Below are positions 55,052-64,000 of a stretch of 64,000 nt of DNA, one piece after another. The stretch is from Humulus lupulus (taxonomy: Eukaryota; Streptophyta; Magnoliopsida; Rosales; Cannabaceae), in assembly GCF_963169125.1 (NCBI RefSeq), contig NC_084802.1, positions 33,262,107 to 33,326,106 on the forward strand, given 5' to 3'. The stretch's first letter is position 1. Each line of letters opens with the position of its first letter. The position numbers were made by a program, and so were the translations under genes. The notes under the pieces are model-generated. The model saw only the letters and a program-made list of their open reading frames with translations. It did not search any database and was not told where the DNA came from.

Positions 55052-57246
55052 TGTTAGGAACGAGTTTCCTAATACGCAGTATAATGGTGGTGGGTTGGCC
55101 CAGTGTACAACAAAATTTTTGTAACATATTTAAACTGCCTTTATATATGTGGATCCATTAATATACATACATTAATCATAAGCAAGAAAAGAATAGAAAA
55201 CATACCTCTTGATGCCTATCAAGTGTCCTTGCTATCTTTTCGTAATTTGAACGAACTTCCTACCAAAGCTGCTCCCAAGTACTCACACCAAGATCTTCCA
55301 CAACATTCTCTACACCTCAAGAAGTGTGAGGGCACTTAGAGAATAAATGATAGTTAATTTCTGATTCTACTTTATGTACTCAACACATGAGATCAAGAGA
55401 ATAGGTTTGAGATTGGTTCTTTATCTTTTTTAGGGAGAGATAGAAAAGTATCATTCTTTTCTTTTAGAGCGAATAATAGTCTGTCTCATTTTCTGATAAG
55501 TCTAACTTAAATATAAAATATTTAATTTTAAAAAATAAATCTGTAGCCAAATTACAATTTATCTTTTAATTAATTAATTATCTCATTAATGAATATATCC
55601 AAAAACTAACTTTTGAATTTTCCATTAATTGATTAATTAGATAAATGAAATTAAAAAAATCTATCCCTGAAAACTTTGTAGCACACGCCACACACAGTCC
55701 ATGGATTGTGTGTGTCGTGTACCACCCTATAGTTTAGGGATATTTGATTTTTCAATAACTATTTAATTATTTATTCAAACTACCTTATCAGATAAAATCC
55801 AACAATCTGATAATTAATTCAAATTTGAATTGATTATCTTTTTAACTAATTATCAAATATAATTAATTATTTGAATAAATATCAATCTTTTAAATTCAAA
55901 TCTAATTTGAACTTATCAAATTATTATCTCCCACTCAAATAAATATATTTAATTAATTCTACCAATTAATTAAAACCAATTTAAATTTCGAAATTAAATA
56001 TTTAATTTATTATAATTTTGGAAATTATAATTAATTAATTATTTAATATAATTTCAAAAATTACCTAATAATTAAATATTAATTAATTTTTTTAATTACA
56101 ACTAATTTGTAATTAATTAATTAATCACTATTATCACATAATTGCATATTTGGCCCGAAGAACAAATTTCTTCTTAAATATGTCTTTTAACCATTTTTCT
56201 CTTATATCAACTATTGCCTTGAATAGTGTTGATAGAGCCGCCTTGGGAACCTATGGACTTATAATTCCAAGCTCCAATAATTTGAGATTATTAATTAAAC
56301 TCTTTAATTAAATAATTTTAATTTATTAATCTCATGATTACTCCACTATAAATATGAGACTGCACTCTTGTAATTATAGACATTTCATTTACTAAGTACT
56401 CTATAAAATAAAGTGTCCATTGATATAATCAATACATACAAATTAACCCTCTAATAATGGTTCATAATTAATCAGGAATAAAATTACCGTTTTACCCTTT
56501 TAATTATATCTTGTTTCCTTAAGTACCATTGACTTTACTAGTGAAGGTTAATTCATAACTAAATTATGAATTTGAGCTCAATAACCTTTTCAGTCCCAAA
56601 AGTCAACCCTTAAGAGAACCATTATTCAATCTCTTACGAGAAGGTATAGATTCCATATCTGTATACTACATCCCCAGCCATTTACATTAATGAGTTCCCA
56701 AAACAAAAGTTTCTAGCCTGATCATTCTGACAGACCCTAACGAGTGAATCGAAGAACTCATATAACATAAACAGGAGTTCATTGTAACTTCAGGATTAAG
56801 ATCTATTTGTATTGATCATCAGTTGATATATTTAATTAATACTTCAAAACAATATTTAACTAAGTATTAATAAACATATCTGGTCCAATTCTATATATTC
56901 TATAATATATAAATTACATCCACTAAAGTGTCCTACTACACTAGTGATCCGAATTTAGATCACATGTATTCATAATACTAATGGACCGTACTTGCAGTAA
57001 TTATTCTAAAGATTCCATAACTTTATTTTACTGCGAACTATTCAAGTTCATTTATCTCAAACACAATCCTCCCGTACCAATACGTGTTTGAGATCACATA
57101 TATGAACTTAGGAATTTTTTTATATTTACATAAAATTATCATAGAATAATATAGTCCATAAAATATATGCATAACAAATTCAATTTATTTATTTATTTCT
57201 TAAAACAATGTCTACTACATATGCTTTTATGGCACAATTCCTAACA
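55052..57246 (-). repeat. Copia 5' LTR (complete)
   Basis: 2195 bases, TGTTAGGAAC...TTCCTAACA, with perfect short terminal inverted ends. Partner of 46920-46979 plus 47739-49539. Confidence 0.92.
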
Positions 57247-57594
57247 CCAGGCCCTCCTGGAGGCGGACGAGGCCCAATCTCGCCAGGATCGGGAGAAGAT
57301 TGCAACTCTTGACTCCCGCATCGAAGCCCTGGACTACTTGCTTAGCTGGAGGTGAAGCGAAATGAAAGGATGCTAAAAGAAAAGGACCAGGCGGATGCTT
57401 TGCTGGAGGCCACTTTTCACGAGGCCATCTATATGGCCTGACTCCAAGACAAAAACATGAACCTTCTTATTTACCCTAATCCTGCCACGAAGAGAGCTGA
57501 ATTCGAGGCCAAGGAAAGAGCCGATGCAGAGATCTTGGTCGGGGATGATCAGGATGAAACCGTTCCGGAGGCCCCGGAGCACGTCGAAGCCTAG
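57247..57594 (+). pseudogene. Tat antisense gene, part 3 (C-terminus)
   Basis: Continues with 'QALLEADEAQSRQDREKIAT' and a heptad-like coiled-coil stretch. A frame slip lies near 57350, then 'RNERMLKEKDQADALLEAT', one stop near 57440, and an acidic tail ending 'APEHVEA' with a stop at 57592-57594. The coiled-coil and acidic tail fit the C-terminal part of these antisense-ORF proteins. Confidence 0.7.
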
Positions 57595-57819
57595 GCCTGG
57601 GCCTTCAAGTTGCACTTGTGGCTTCCTTTTTTTTTTTTGTATTTGTGTTTATCACTTTTATGGATGTGGGTGCGTCCGAGACACTTTTCTTTCTTTGCTT
57701 TTCTATATATTGAATTTATTTCTTGCACAAAGTTTTCCCTATTTCATTTGTTTATTTTCTTCTCAAAACTTCACTAAGCGTTATACCACTTTGCATGAAC
57801 ATGAGTCAAATGTTTGGTC

Positions 57820-58260
57820 CTGGTTCCAACAGCCGGGACCACTAGAGAAAAGTTGTAGAAGGTATTTAGCCCGTCCGGGGACTCGTGTTCGAGTCTTAAC
57901 GGCCTGGACCGTTTTGGACTTATCAATATGACTTAGCCTTTTTCATCCCAATTTTAAGGTTTGGGCTCCAACGACCTGGACCGTTAAAGATTTCTTTTAG
58001 GTGTGACTTAACTAATTAACTCGCTTTAATCCTGATATCCAGGTTCCAACGGCCTGGACCGTTAGGGAGCTAATAATTATCATCACATTTATTTGTCCTG
58101 ATTCTGGTGTTCAGGTTCCAACGGCTTGGGCCATCAGAGATTGTTGACTAGCGTATTTTGAACCTAGGGGTTAGGTTCCAACAGCCTGGGCCATTTATAA
58201 GACTAATTTCTAAACAACTTAAACCTAAGACTCGCGTTCCAATGGTTCCGGGCTATTACA
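57820..58260. repeat. Imperfect repeats with 'ggttccaacggcctgg' core
   Basis: Seven copies at about 57822, 57895, 57968, 58043, 58118, 58172 and 58236, so most are spaced about 75 bases. Located between the convergent 3' ends of the Tat antisense gene and Tat pol. Confidence 0.8.
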
Positions 58261-58329
58261 GAGGAAATGTGGACAGGTAATTGGTTATTTGAGACCACAT
58301 TAGGTCAACTGATTTTTAGGTATTTCGTA

Positions 58330-58745
58330 TTCTTGGACCATGCATGTCCGAGTTAGGATTGGGCCTAAGCCTATTTTCTATTGGGTATTATACCTCCAAA
58401 TCATGTTTGTCCTGGTTAGGATTAGGCCTAGGCCTTACCTCCTGGTGGGTTTTTTTTACCCTCCAGAACGTGTATGTCCTGGTTGGGACTAGGCCTGGGC
58501 CTTATGTCCTATTGGGTTTATGTACCCCCAGACCGTGTACATCCGGGTTATGACTAGGCCTGAGCCTTATGTCCTATTGGGTTTTTTGTATCCCCCGAAC
58601 CACGTGCGTCTGAGTTAGGACTGGGCCTGAGCCTTGCGTCCTATTGGGTTTCGTACCCCCCTACCATGTGCGTCCGGGTTAGGACTGGGCCTAAGCCTTG
58701 CGTCCTATTTTGTTGGGAGTTGGGTTTTTCACCCCCAGTCTATAC
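58330..58745. repeat. Tandem repeat of about 70 bases, six copies
   Basis: Each unit carries 'gtccgggttaggactgggcc', then 'taagccttgcgtcctattggg' type sequence, then 'taccccc'. The last two units are the most alike. ORFs crossing it reflect the repeat, not a gene. Confidence 0.85.
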
Positions 58746-58828
58746 GATTTGGACCAGGACTAAACTCTGCATTTTGCATCCTTTTTTGTTTTGTTTTTAT
58801 TATTATACTTGTTCGTATAGATGGTCAT

Positions 58829-58842
58829 ACCCCCCCCCCCCC
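58829..58842. repeat. Poly-C run
   Basis: About 14 C residues at the end of the repeat region. Its length may be uncertain for technical reasons. Confidence 0.7.
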
Positions 58843-59013
58843 AAGTGAGCGAAGACTGTAGTCTTGGGTAACTTGTTCGTAAAAAGGATGAAGACGGATG
58901 TGAAATTTATTTCTTTATGATGTTTTGTACACATCATTTTTATTAAATAAGAAATCACCCTAGGGCGTACATTGTTTACAAGATAAACTAAGAACAGAAC
59001 CATGCCCTCCCGA

Positions 59014-60380
59014 CTACTGATAGTACCGGCGGAGGTGTTCTGCGTTCAAGGCTATTGGGACTTCTGATTCGTCTAGTCGCCTTAAGCGATACGTTCCTGG
59101 ACATACTTCATTTTGGATTTCATAAGGTCCTTCCCAGTTTGATCCTAGAACCCCCACTCCCGGATCATGGGTTGCAGGGAAGACTCTTCTCAGGATTAGA
59201 TCACCGGTTTCAAACTTTCTACTTTTAACTTTAGAGTTAAAGTGCCTGTCGATCTTTCCCCGATACATCTTCAGCTGAACTTGGGATTCTTCTTGGATCT
59301 CTTCAATGAGGTCCAAAGATTTCTGGAGTAAGGTGTGGTTCTGGATAGGATCATATGTGTCTTGTCTATGAGACGGGACGGCCGTTTCCACTAGGATGAC
59401 CGCTTCGCATCTGTACACCATTGAGTAGGGAGTGTGTTTGGTAAATGTTCTTTCTGTGGTTCGGTATGCCCATAAGACGCGGGGCAGTTCTTCCGGCCAC
59501 TTGCTCTTGCAGGCTGGAAGCTTTTTCTTTAATGTCCCATTCAAAATCTTATTCACGACCTCTATTTTCCTGTTTTCTTGAGGCCTGGCGACTACAGATA
59601 AGCTTTTAACGATGCCATGTCTTTCACAGAAATCAGTGAAGTGGACGCTGTCAAATTGATTCCTGTTGTCGGACACAATTTTGTGAGGGAGGCCTTATCG
59701 GCACACAATGTTGTTGATGACAAAGTCTGAGGCCTTTTTGGAGGTGATGGTGCTCATTGCCTCCGCCTCGACCCACTTGGTGTAATAGTCGACAGCCATG
59801 ATGGCATACCTTACGCCACCTTTCCTGATCGGGAGCGATCCTACTAGTCAATTCCTCACACTGCAAAGGGCTAGGGTCTAGTCATCAAGGTTATTTCCAT
59901 TGGAGGGGCCCGTAGGATCTTTGCGTACCTTTGGAACTGTTCGCACTTGCGAATGTAATCAACACAATCCTTCTTCATTCTTGGCCAGAAATAGCCATGC
60001 CTTAGGATTTTCTTGGACAGTCTGAGTTTCGCTGTGTGATCTCCGCAGAAACCTTCATGCACTTTGTGCATGATTGCACTCATTTCTGTATCAGACACGC
60101 ACCAGAGGTATGGCATGGACAACCCTCTACGATAGAGTTTTCCATCCATCATGACGTATCTGGGAGCCTGGTACTGAAGCTTCTTGGCGACCGCCCTGTC
60201 TGTGGGCAACCCCCCTGTGGTTAGGTAGTGGATGAGAGGACCTATCCAGGACATGGAATATTCTATGGCGTTGACTGCAGGGGCTTGAATACTTGGTGTG
60301 GGGAGGTGGTTGATCAGGACAAGCTCAGAGAGCTCGGCTTCAACATCAAAGGCCAGCTTGGATAATGTGTTTGCAAACAC
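59014..60380 (-). pseudogene. Tat integrase
   Basis: The zinc region is 'HEGFCGDHTAKLRLSKKILR' then 'YIRKCEQFQRYA' (second Cys of the CxxC is Phe). The start of the core 'GID' lies near 59845 among stops and a frameshift; then 'VDYYTKWVEAEA', second Asp in 'VSDNRNQFDS' and Glu in 'KIEVVNKIL'. The C-terminal part ends 'LNAEHLRRYYQ' at 59014. Frames change near 59866 and 59690. Not functional. Confidence 0.85.
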
Positions 60381-60860
60381 ATTCCGTTCCCTAGGGATTT
60401 GGCAGATGGAATATTTCTTGAAGGATTGGAGTAGCTCCCGGCTCGCGTCACATAAGCGGCCATCCTTTCCCCCTTCATTTGGTATTCCCCTAAGATTTTT
60501 CTGACCGCTAATTGGGAGTCACTGTAGACTTCTAGACTTGCTGCTCCTACCTCCCGGGCCAGACATAATCTGGCTAACATGGCCTCATGCTCAACCTCAT
60601 TATTCGATGCTTCGAACTGGAAGTGTAGGGTGCTCTACAACTGATGTCCTTGAGAGGATATTAAGTTGATCCTGGCCCAGACCCTGTTTTCATTTAAGGC
60701 TCCATCCACGAAGACCTTCCATAAAGGCGCGACAGGGTCGACAGGATCTTCACAGTGATCTCGGTACACTCCACGATGAAGTCGGCTAGGGCCTGCCCCT
60801 TGATTGAAATCCTAGGGACACATGCAATGTCAAATTGACCGAGTTCTATGGCTCACTTTA
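60314..60860 (-). pseudogene. Second (archaeal-type) RNase H of the Tat element
   Basis: 'VFVDGALNENRVWARI' lies near 60710, followed by 'FEASNNEVEHEAMLARLCLA' (partly 60600-60560), 'LEVYSDSQLAVRKILGEY' and 'GERMAAYV'. This is the extra RNase H characteristic of Tat elements, downstream of the gypsy RNase H. A stop lies near 60637 and the end is frameshifted. Confidence 0.8.
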
Positions 60861-61328
60861 GGAGTCTTCCCGATGACTCGGGTTTCTGTAAGACTTGCCA
60901 TAGGGGATGGTTCGTCAATACCTTTATGGCGTGGGCTTGAAAATAAGGCCTCAGCTTCCGAGACGCAATCAATAAGGCCTCAATTAGCGGGTATTTGGAC
61001 TCCGCACCCAATAACTTTTTCTTACGTAATAAACTGGGAGTTGGGCTTTTCCCTCTTCCCACACCAGTGCGACGCTGATGGCATGTTCGGACATGACCAA
61101 ATAAAGGTATAACAGATCCCCATCTACTGGCTTTGCTAAAATTGGTGCTTTGGCCAAATGTTCTTTCAGCTTCTGGAAGGCCTCTTCACACTCGGCTGAC
61201 CATTTGAACCTTTGGGTTCCACGAAGGATTTTGAAGAATGGGATGCACTTGTCCGTAGACTTTGAGACGAAGCGGCTCAGGGCCGCTATTCTTCCCGTTA
61301 GGCTCTACACGTCTTTGTGCTTCTGTGG
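60861..61328 (-). pseudogene. Tat RNase H (gypsy type)
   Basis: 'FVSKSTDKCIPFFKILRG', 'FQKLKEHLAKAPILAKP', then 'YLYLVMSEHAISVALV' and 'KLLGAESKYPLIEALLIAS'. The catalytic Asp block is degenerate. Confidence 0.75.
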
Positions 61329-62090
61329 CTAGGGCATTTCAATTAACGCTCTGATCTTGTCCGGGTTGGCTTCTATCCCTCGTGAGCTTACTATAAAGCC
61401 CAGGAACTTCCCTGATGCCATGCCAAAAGTGCACTTCTTGGGGTTCAACTTCATCCCGTGCTTCTGAATGATGGAAAATGCCTCTGCCAGATCATCAACG
61501 TGTCCCTCGAAGGTCTTAGACTTGACCAGCATGTCGTCTATATAGACCTCCATGTTCTTTCCCAGTTGGGCGCGGACACATTTTGTTGACTAGCCTCTGA
61601 TAAGTGGCTCCAGCGTTCTTAGGTCCCAAGGGCATGACAATGTAGCAGTATACACTCTTGTCTGTTTGGAAATTGGTGTGTTCTTGGTCCACTATGTGCA
61701 TTGATATTTGGTTATAGCCGGAGTAGGTGTCCATGAAACTCAACATCTCATAGTCGAATGTTGCATCTACCATCTGATCGATCCGGGGCAAAGGGAAACA
61801 ATCTTTGGGGCAGGTCTTGTTAAGGTCAGTGAAGTCGATGCAAGTTCTCCATGTCCTGTTTGGCTTTGGCACCAATACTGGATTTCCCAGCCAAATAGGA
61901 TACAAGGCCTCCCAGATGAAATTGATCGAAGATAACTTCTCAACTTCTAATTTGAGGACTTTGGCCCTTTTCACTCTTAGAGGTCTCTGCTTCTGTCGGA
62001 TCGGAGTTGCACTCTCGTCAATGTTCAAGGCGTGACATATGACATTGCAGTCAATCCCTTTCATATCCGAATGTGACCAGGCTAGGAAGT
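61329..62090 (-). pseudogene. Tat reverse transcriptase
   Basis: 'GIDCNVICHALNID' lies at the N-terminus, then 'WLGNPVLVPKPNRTWRTCID', 'DLNKTCPKDCFPLPRID' and 'FMDTYSGYNQISMH'. A frameshift follows at about 61560, then 'VYIDDMLVKSKTFEGHV' with the catalytic YIDD and 'LNPKKCTFGMASGKFLGF'. Ends at a stop at 61329. Confidence 0.87.
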
Positions 62091-62091
62091 C

Positions 62092-62790
62092 CTAGTTTTC
62101 TTTGACTCGGGCGACGATGGCAGCCCTGACCTCCGGGTTTAGGTTCTTCTCGACCTTGATCACTTTGGTCTGGTCGCTGTCACTGATGCACACCTCCTCA
62201 TTCTCTTCCATGGGTTTTAGTGCCCGGTCCGCTCCTATTTGCGGTTCCAATTCATCTTCTTCCCGGACCATCCTCTGCACCAGGGGCAGATTGGATCAAC
62301 ATTTTCCTCTTCAAGAGGCTCTTCACGGACTATGTAAATTATTCGGGCAGAGATATGATAACACTTCCGGGTGCTTTTCTGGTCTCCCCGGACAGTTCCT
62401 ACCCCACCATTGTCGTAGGAGAATTTCATACAAAGGTGGCGGATGGAGGTGATGGCACCGAAATCGACCAGTGCAGGCCGACCAAAAATAATGTTGTAAG
62501 CGGTGGGACAGTCCACCACTACAAACATACAGAACTTGAACGAGCTTTGAATCTCATTCCCCAACGTTAACGGCAACTGGATTTCCCCATTGGGAGTATC
62601 GTATCACCATTGAAGTCATAAATTCGTGTTGGGCATGAGGCCAGATCTTCCTCAGTCAAGCCAATTGCAATGAAGGTCGGCTTGAATAGCACATTGACAG
62701 AACTTCCGTCATCCACCAACACTCTGGACACCAATTTTTTGGCGATTTAGGCATCAATGACCAGAGGGTCATGATGCGGGAAGTGGACGT
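62092..62790 (-). pseudogene. Tat protease and linker
   Basis: 'VVVDCPTAYNIIFGRPALV' and 'LCMKFSYDNGGVGTVRGDQ' are hallmarks of the Tat protease C-terminal part (family: YNxILGRP). Upstream, near 62740-62700, 'RVLVDDGSSVNVL' holds the active-site D-D/S-G block with a stop before it. The linker continues to 62092. Confidence 0.8.
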
Positions 62791-64000
62791 TTCAGGCGTC
62801 TTCTTCCGTGAAAGTGATGGGTAAATTCATCAACTTTGGGCGTTGAGCTGGGGTCTGGACCAAGGCACATACCTCGTGGTCGTGGTCGAGTTTGTTGAGG
62901 TACCGTTTCTGATCATTTCGAGATGGTCCCCCCAGATGTGGTCCTCCTGATACGGTGGCCATGTGACCATCTATCCGTGGGGGCGCAGTTCTGGAGGGAA
63001 ATGGCATTCCAGGTCTGGGTGCCTGCACAATTGGGGCCCCCTGAGGGGTCTGTGTTCCCGGGCCTCTAGTGTACCCTCCCTGGTGAGGTCAGTAAGATCT
63101 AGGCGCACTGGGGACCGCGGGTTGTCCGGGAGCTGCTGGCAATCCCGGAACTCCCACTGGCACCCTGACCGATTGGTGGAGATGCCCCAGCTTGATCAGA
63201 TTTTCAATTTCGTCCTTCAGCTGACGACACTCCTCGGTCGTATGACTCACATATTTGTGGTAGGCACACCTTTTGCTGGTGTCCCTTGAGCTCTTTCCCC
63301 CTTTGAACATGGGGGTGGGTTTCCGGTAATGGACCGTACTTCCCGTGGCCAGGTATATGTTCTCCCTGGTGTGCACTAGGTTGGTGTATTTTGTGTATTG
63401 GGGCTCATAGCCCCTCTTGCCCTTCTTGGAGGGCTTGGATCTGTTTTTTCCTTTCCCCAATCTTTTTCCCCGGGAGGGGTTCACATTTGCCTCTGTCCCC
63501 CCCATTAGGGATGGCTGGGCTCCATCAGGAGCGGCACTATATCCGACCAGTGCCATATCGTATCCGAAGAATGGGGTGGATTGTGCTGGTGCATATCTCG
63601 AGGAAGTGGGACTGTAGACCATCAGGGTTGTGAAGGTCATTTCGTGAGTGCCAGTTGATCCTGGCGCCACCGGGGGTGTCGAATAATGGTTTGCAAGGTA
63701 TTGCATCTCATATCTGGGAAAGGTCTGGGCACTTGACTGGGGGGCCAGCTGCAACCTGAATGCTTGGATCCGGGCCTCCTCTCAGTTAATAAAGCCTTGT
63801 GTCCTTATGAATTCTTTGAGGGTGGCCGCCTAGCTACGCTACATGTCGTCCCAGAGAGGGGACCCGGCTCAAATCTCGAACAAAAGAGCCACCAGGCACT
63901 GCCTGTCGTCCACCTTGGTTTTTGAGGCCTCCTCCATGAAGCGCTGAATGTAGGCCCTCAGGGTCTCCATTGGGAGCTGCTTGATATTGGCGAGGGAACT
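62791..64000 (-). pseudogene. Tat gag, 5' end outside window
   Basis: The capsid portion with 'LRAYIQRFMEEASKTKVDD' lies at 63960-63900 (Retrotrans_gag). A Pro/Ser-rich linker and a basic segment ('GKRLGKGKNRSKPSKKGKR') follow. The Tat-type zinc motif is 'CAYHKYVSHTTEECRQLKDE' (about 63270-63210), with 'LIKLGHLHQ'. Stops lie near 63090, 63780 and 63825. The N-terminal part continues past 64000. Confidence 0.82.

Larger units (their letters stand above)
46920..57246 (-). mobile_element. Copia retrotransposon, left LTR truncated
   Basis: The complete 5' LTR is 55052-57246. The truncated 3' LTR is 46920-46979 plus 47739-49539. The primer site is 55038-55049, the polypurine tract 49540-49555, and pol runs on the minus strand 52329-49554. 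The left LTR lacks the segment matching 55052-55393, so the target duplication cannot be checked. Pol is interrupted by stops, and the protease and much of gag are missing. Confidence 0.88.
29032..64000 (-). mobile_element. Tat-lineage Ty3/gypsy element, minus strand, with nested insertions
   Basis: From the right edge leftward there is gag (cut by the window), protease, RT, RNase H, a second RNase H and integrase (ending at 59014). Then come tandem repeats, an oppositely oriented gene (plus strand, 31.8-57.6 kb), the polypurine tract at 30040 and the 3' LTR. Insertions at 30259-31349, 34021-46160 and 46920-57246 break it. Without them about 11 kb of Tat sequence remains in the window. A second RNase H and an extra antisense ORF between pol and the 3' LTR are established traits of the Tat/Ogre/Retand group. 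Confidence 0.82.

Noticed and set aside
58829..58842. Poly-C run as a functional element
   Set aside because: Too simple to interpret, and homopolymer lengths are prone to sequencing error.
1..64000. CRISPR array or bacterial gene cluster
   Set aside because: No spaced identical repeats with unique spacers and no bacterial genes. Introns, plant transposons and plant genes show nuclear plant DNA.

Overview
This window is nuclear DNA of a flowering plant, almost certainly a eudicot. The evidence is spliced genes with GT-AG introns, a tau-class glutathione transferase, a PsbQ-like thylakoid-lumen protein, a tRNA-Glu pseudogene, and large amounts of nested LTR retrotransposons and Mutator-like (MULE) DNA transposons. 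The species cannot be named from sequence alone. Only about 2.5 kb (roughly 25.1-27.5 kb) looks like single-copy host gene space. Nearly everything else is mobile DNA in various stages of decay.

Layout. (1) 1-5.2 kb: end of a Tekay-like gypsy LTR, then a MULE whose mudrA-like transposase gene (minus strand, about 826 codons, tiny first exon) is broken by three TAG stops and is flanked by two arrays of an ATCGARC motif spaced at one DNA helical turn. (2) 5.2-7.9 kb: a copia LTR relic and a copia protease fragment. (3) 7.88-24.39 kb: a three-level nest. An old copia-type LTR (7880-7915 plus 23603-24389) is split by a SIRE-like copia element (7916-23597) that carries an extra third ORF after pol. 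The SIRE element is itself split inside its reverse transcriptase by a MULE (12961-18318) that carries a mudrA-like gene and a convergent zf-GRF gene. (4) 24.4-28.4 kb: host genes. These are a tRNA-Glu pseudogene, a two-exon tau GST (plus), a GST exon-2 relic, and a two-exon PsbQ-like gene (minus), followed by AT-rich DNA with a foldback.

(5) 29.0-64 kb: one Tat-lineage gypsy element on the minus strand, running off the right edge. From right to left it has gag, protease, RT, RNase H plus a second RNase H, and integrase, then tandem repeats, an oppositely oriented multi-exon gene with a Transposase_28-like domain and its own TATA box, a polypurine tract and the 3' LTR. Four later insertions were dropped into it. 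They are a copia LTR remnant (30259-31349, duplication ACCCC), a full-length Tekay-like chromovirus (34021-46160, duplication ACTGT), a copia element (46920-57246, left end truncated), and further elements inside those (a solo LTR 39381-41928 within the Tekay pol gene; a 753-base insertion within the copia left LTR). Removing them restores one Tat element whose antisense gene reads across all junctions.

No autonomous element here looks active. Stops and frameshifts are common, and several catalytic integrase residues are replaced by changes that read as G-to-A on the coding strand. The host genes look intact. The GST has Thr where the family normally has its catalytic Ser.
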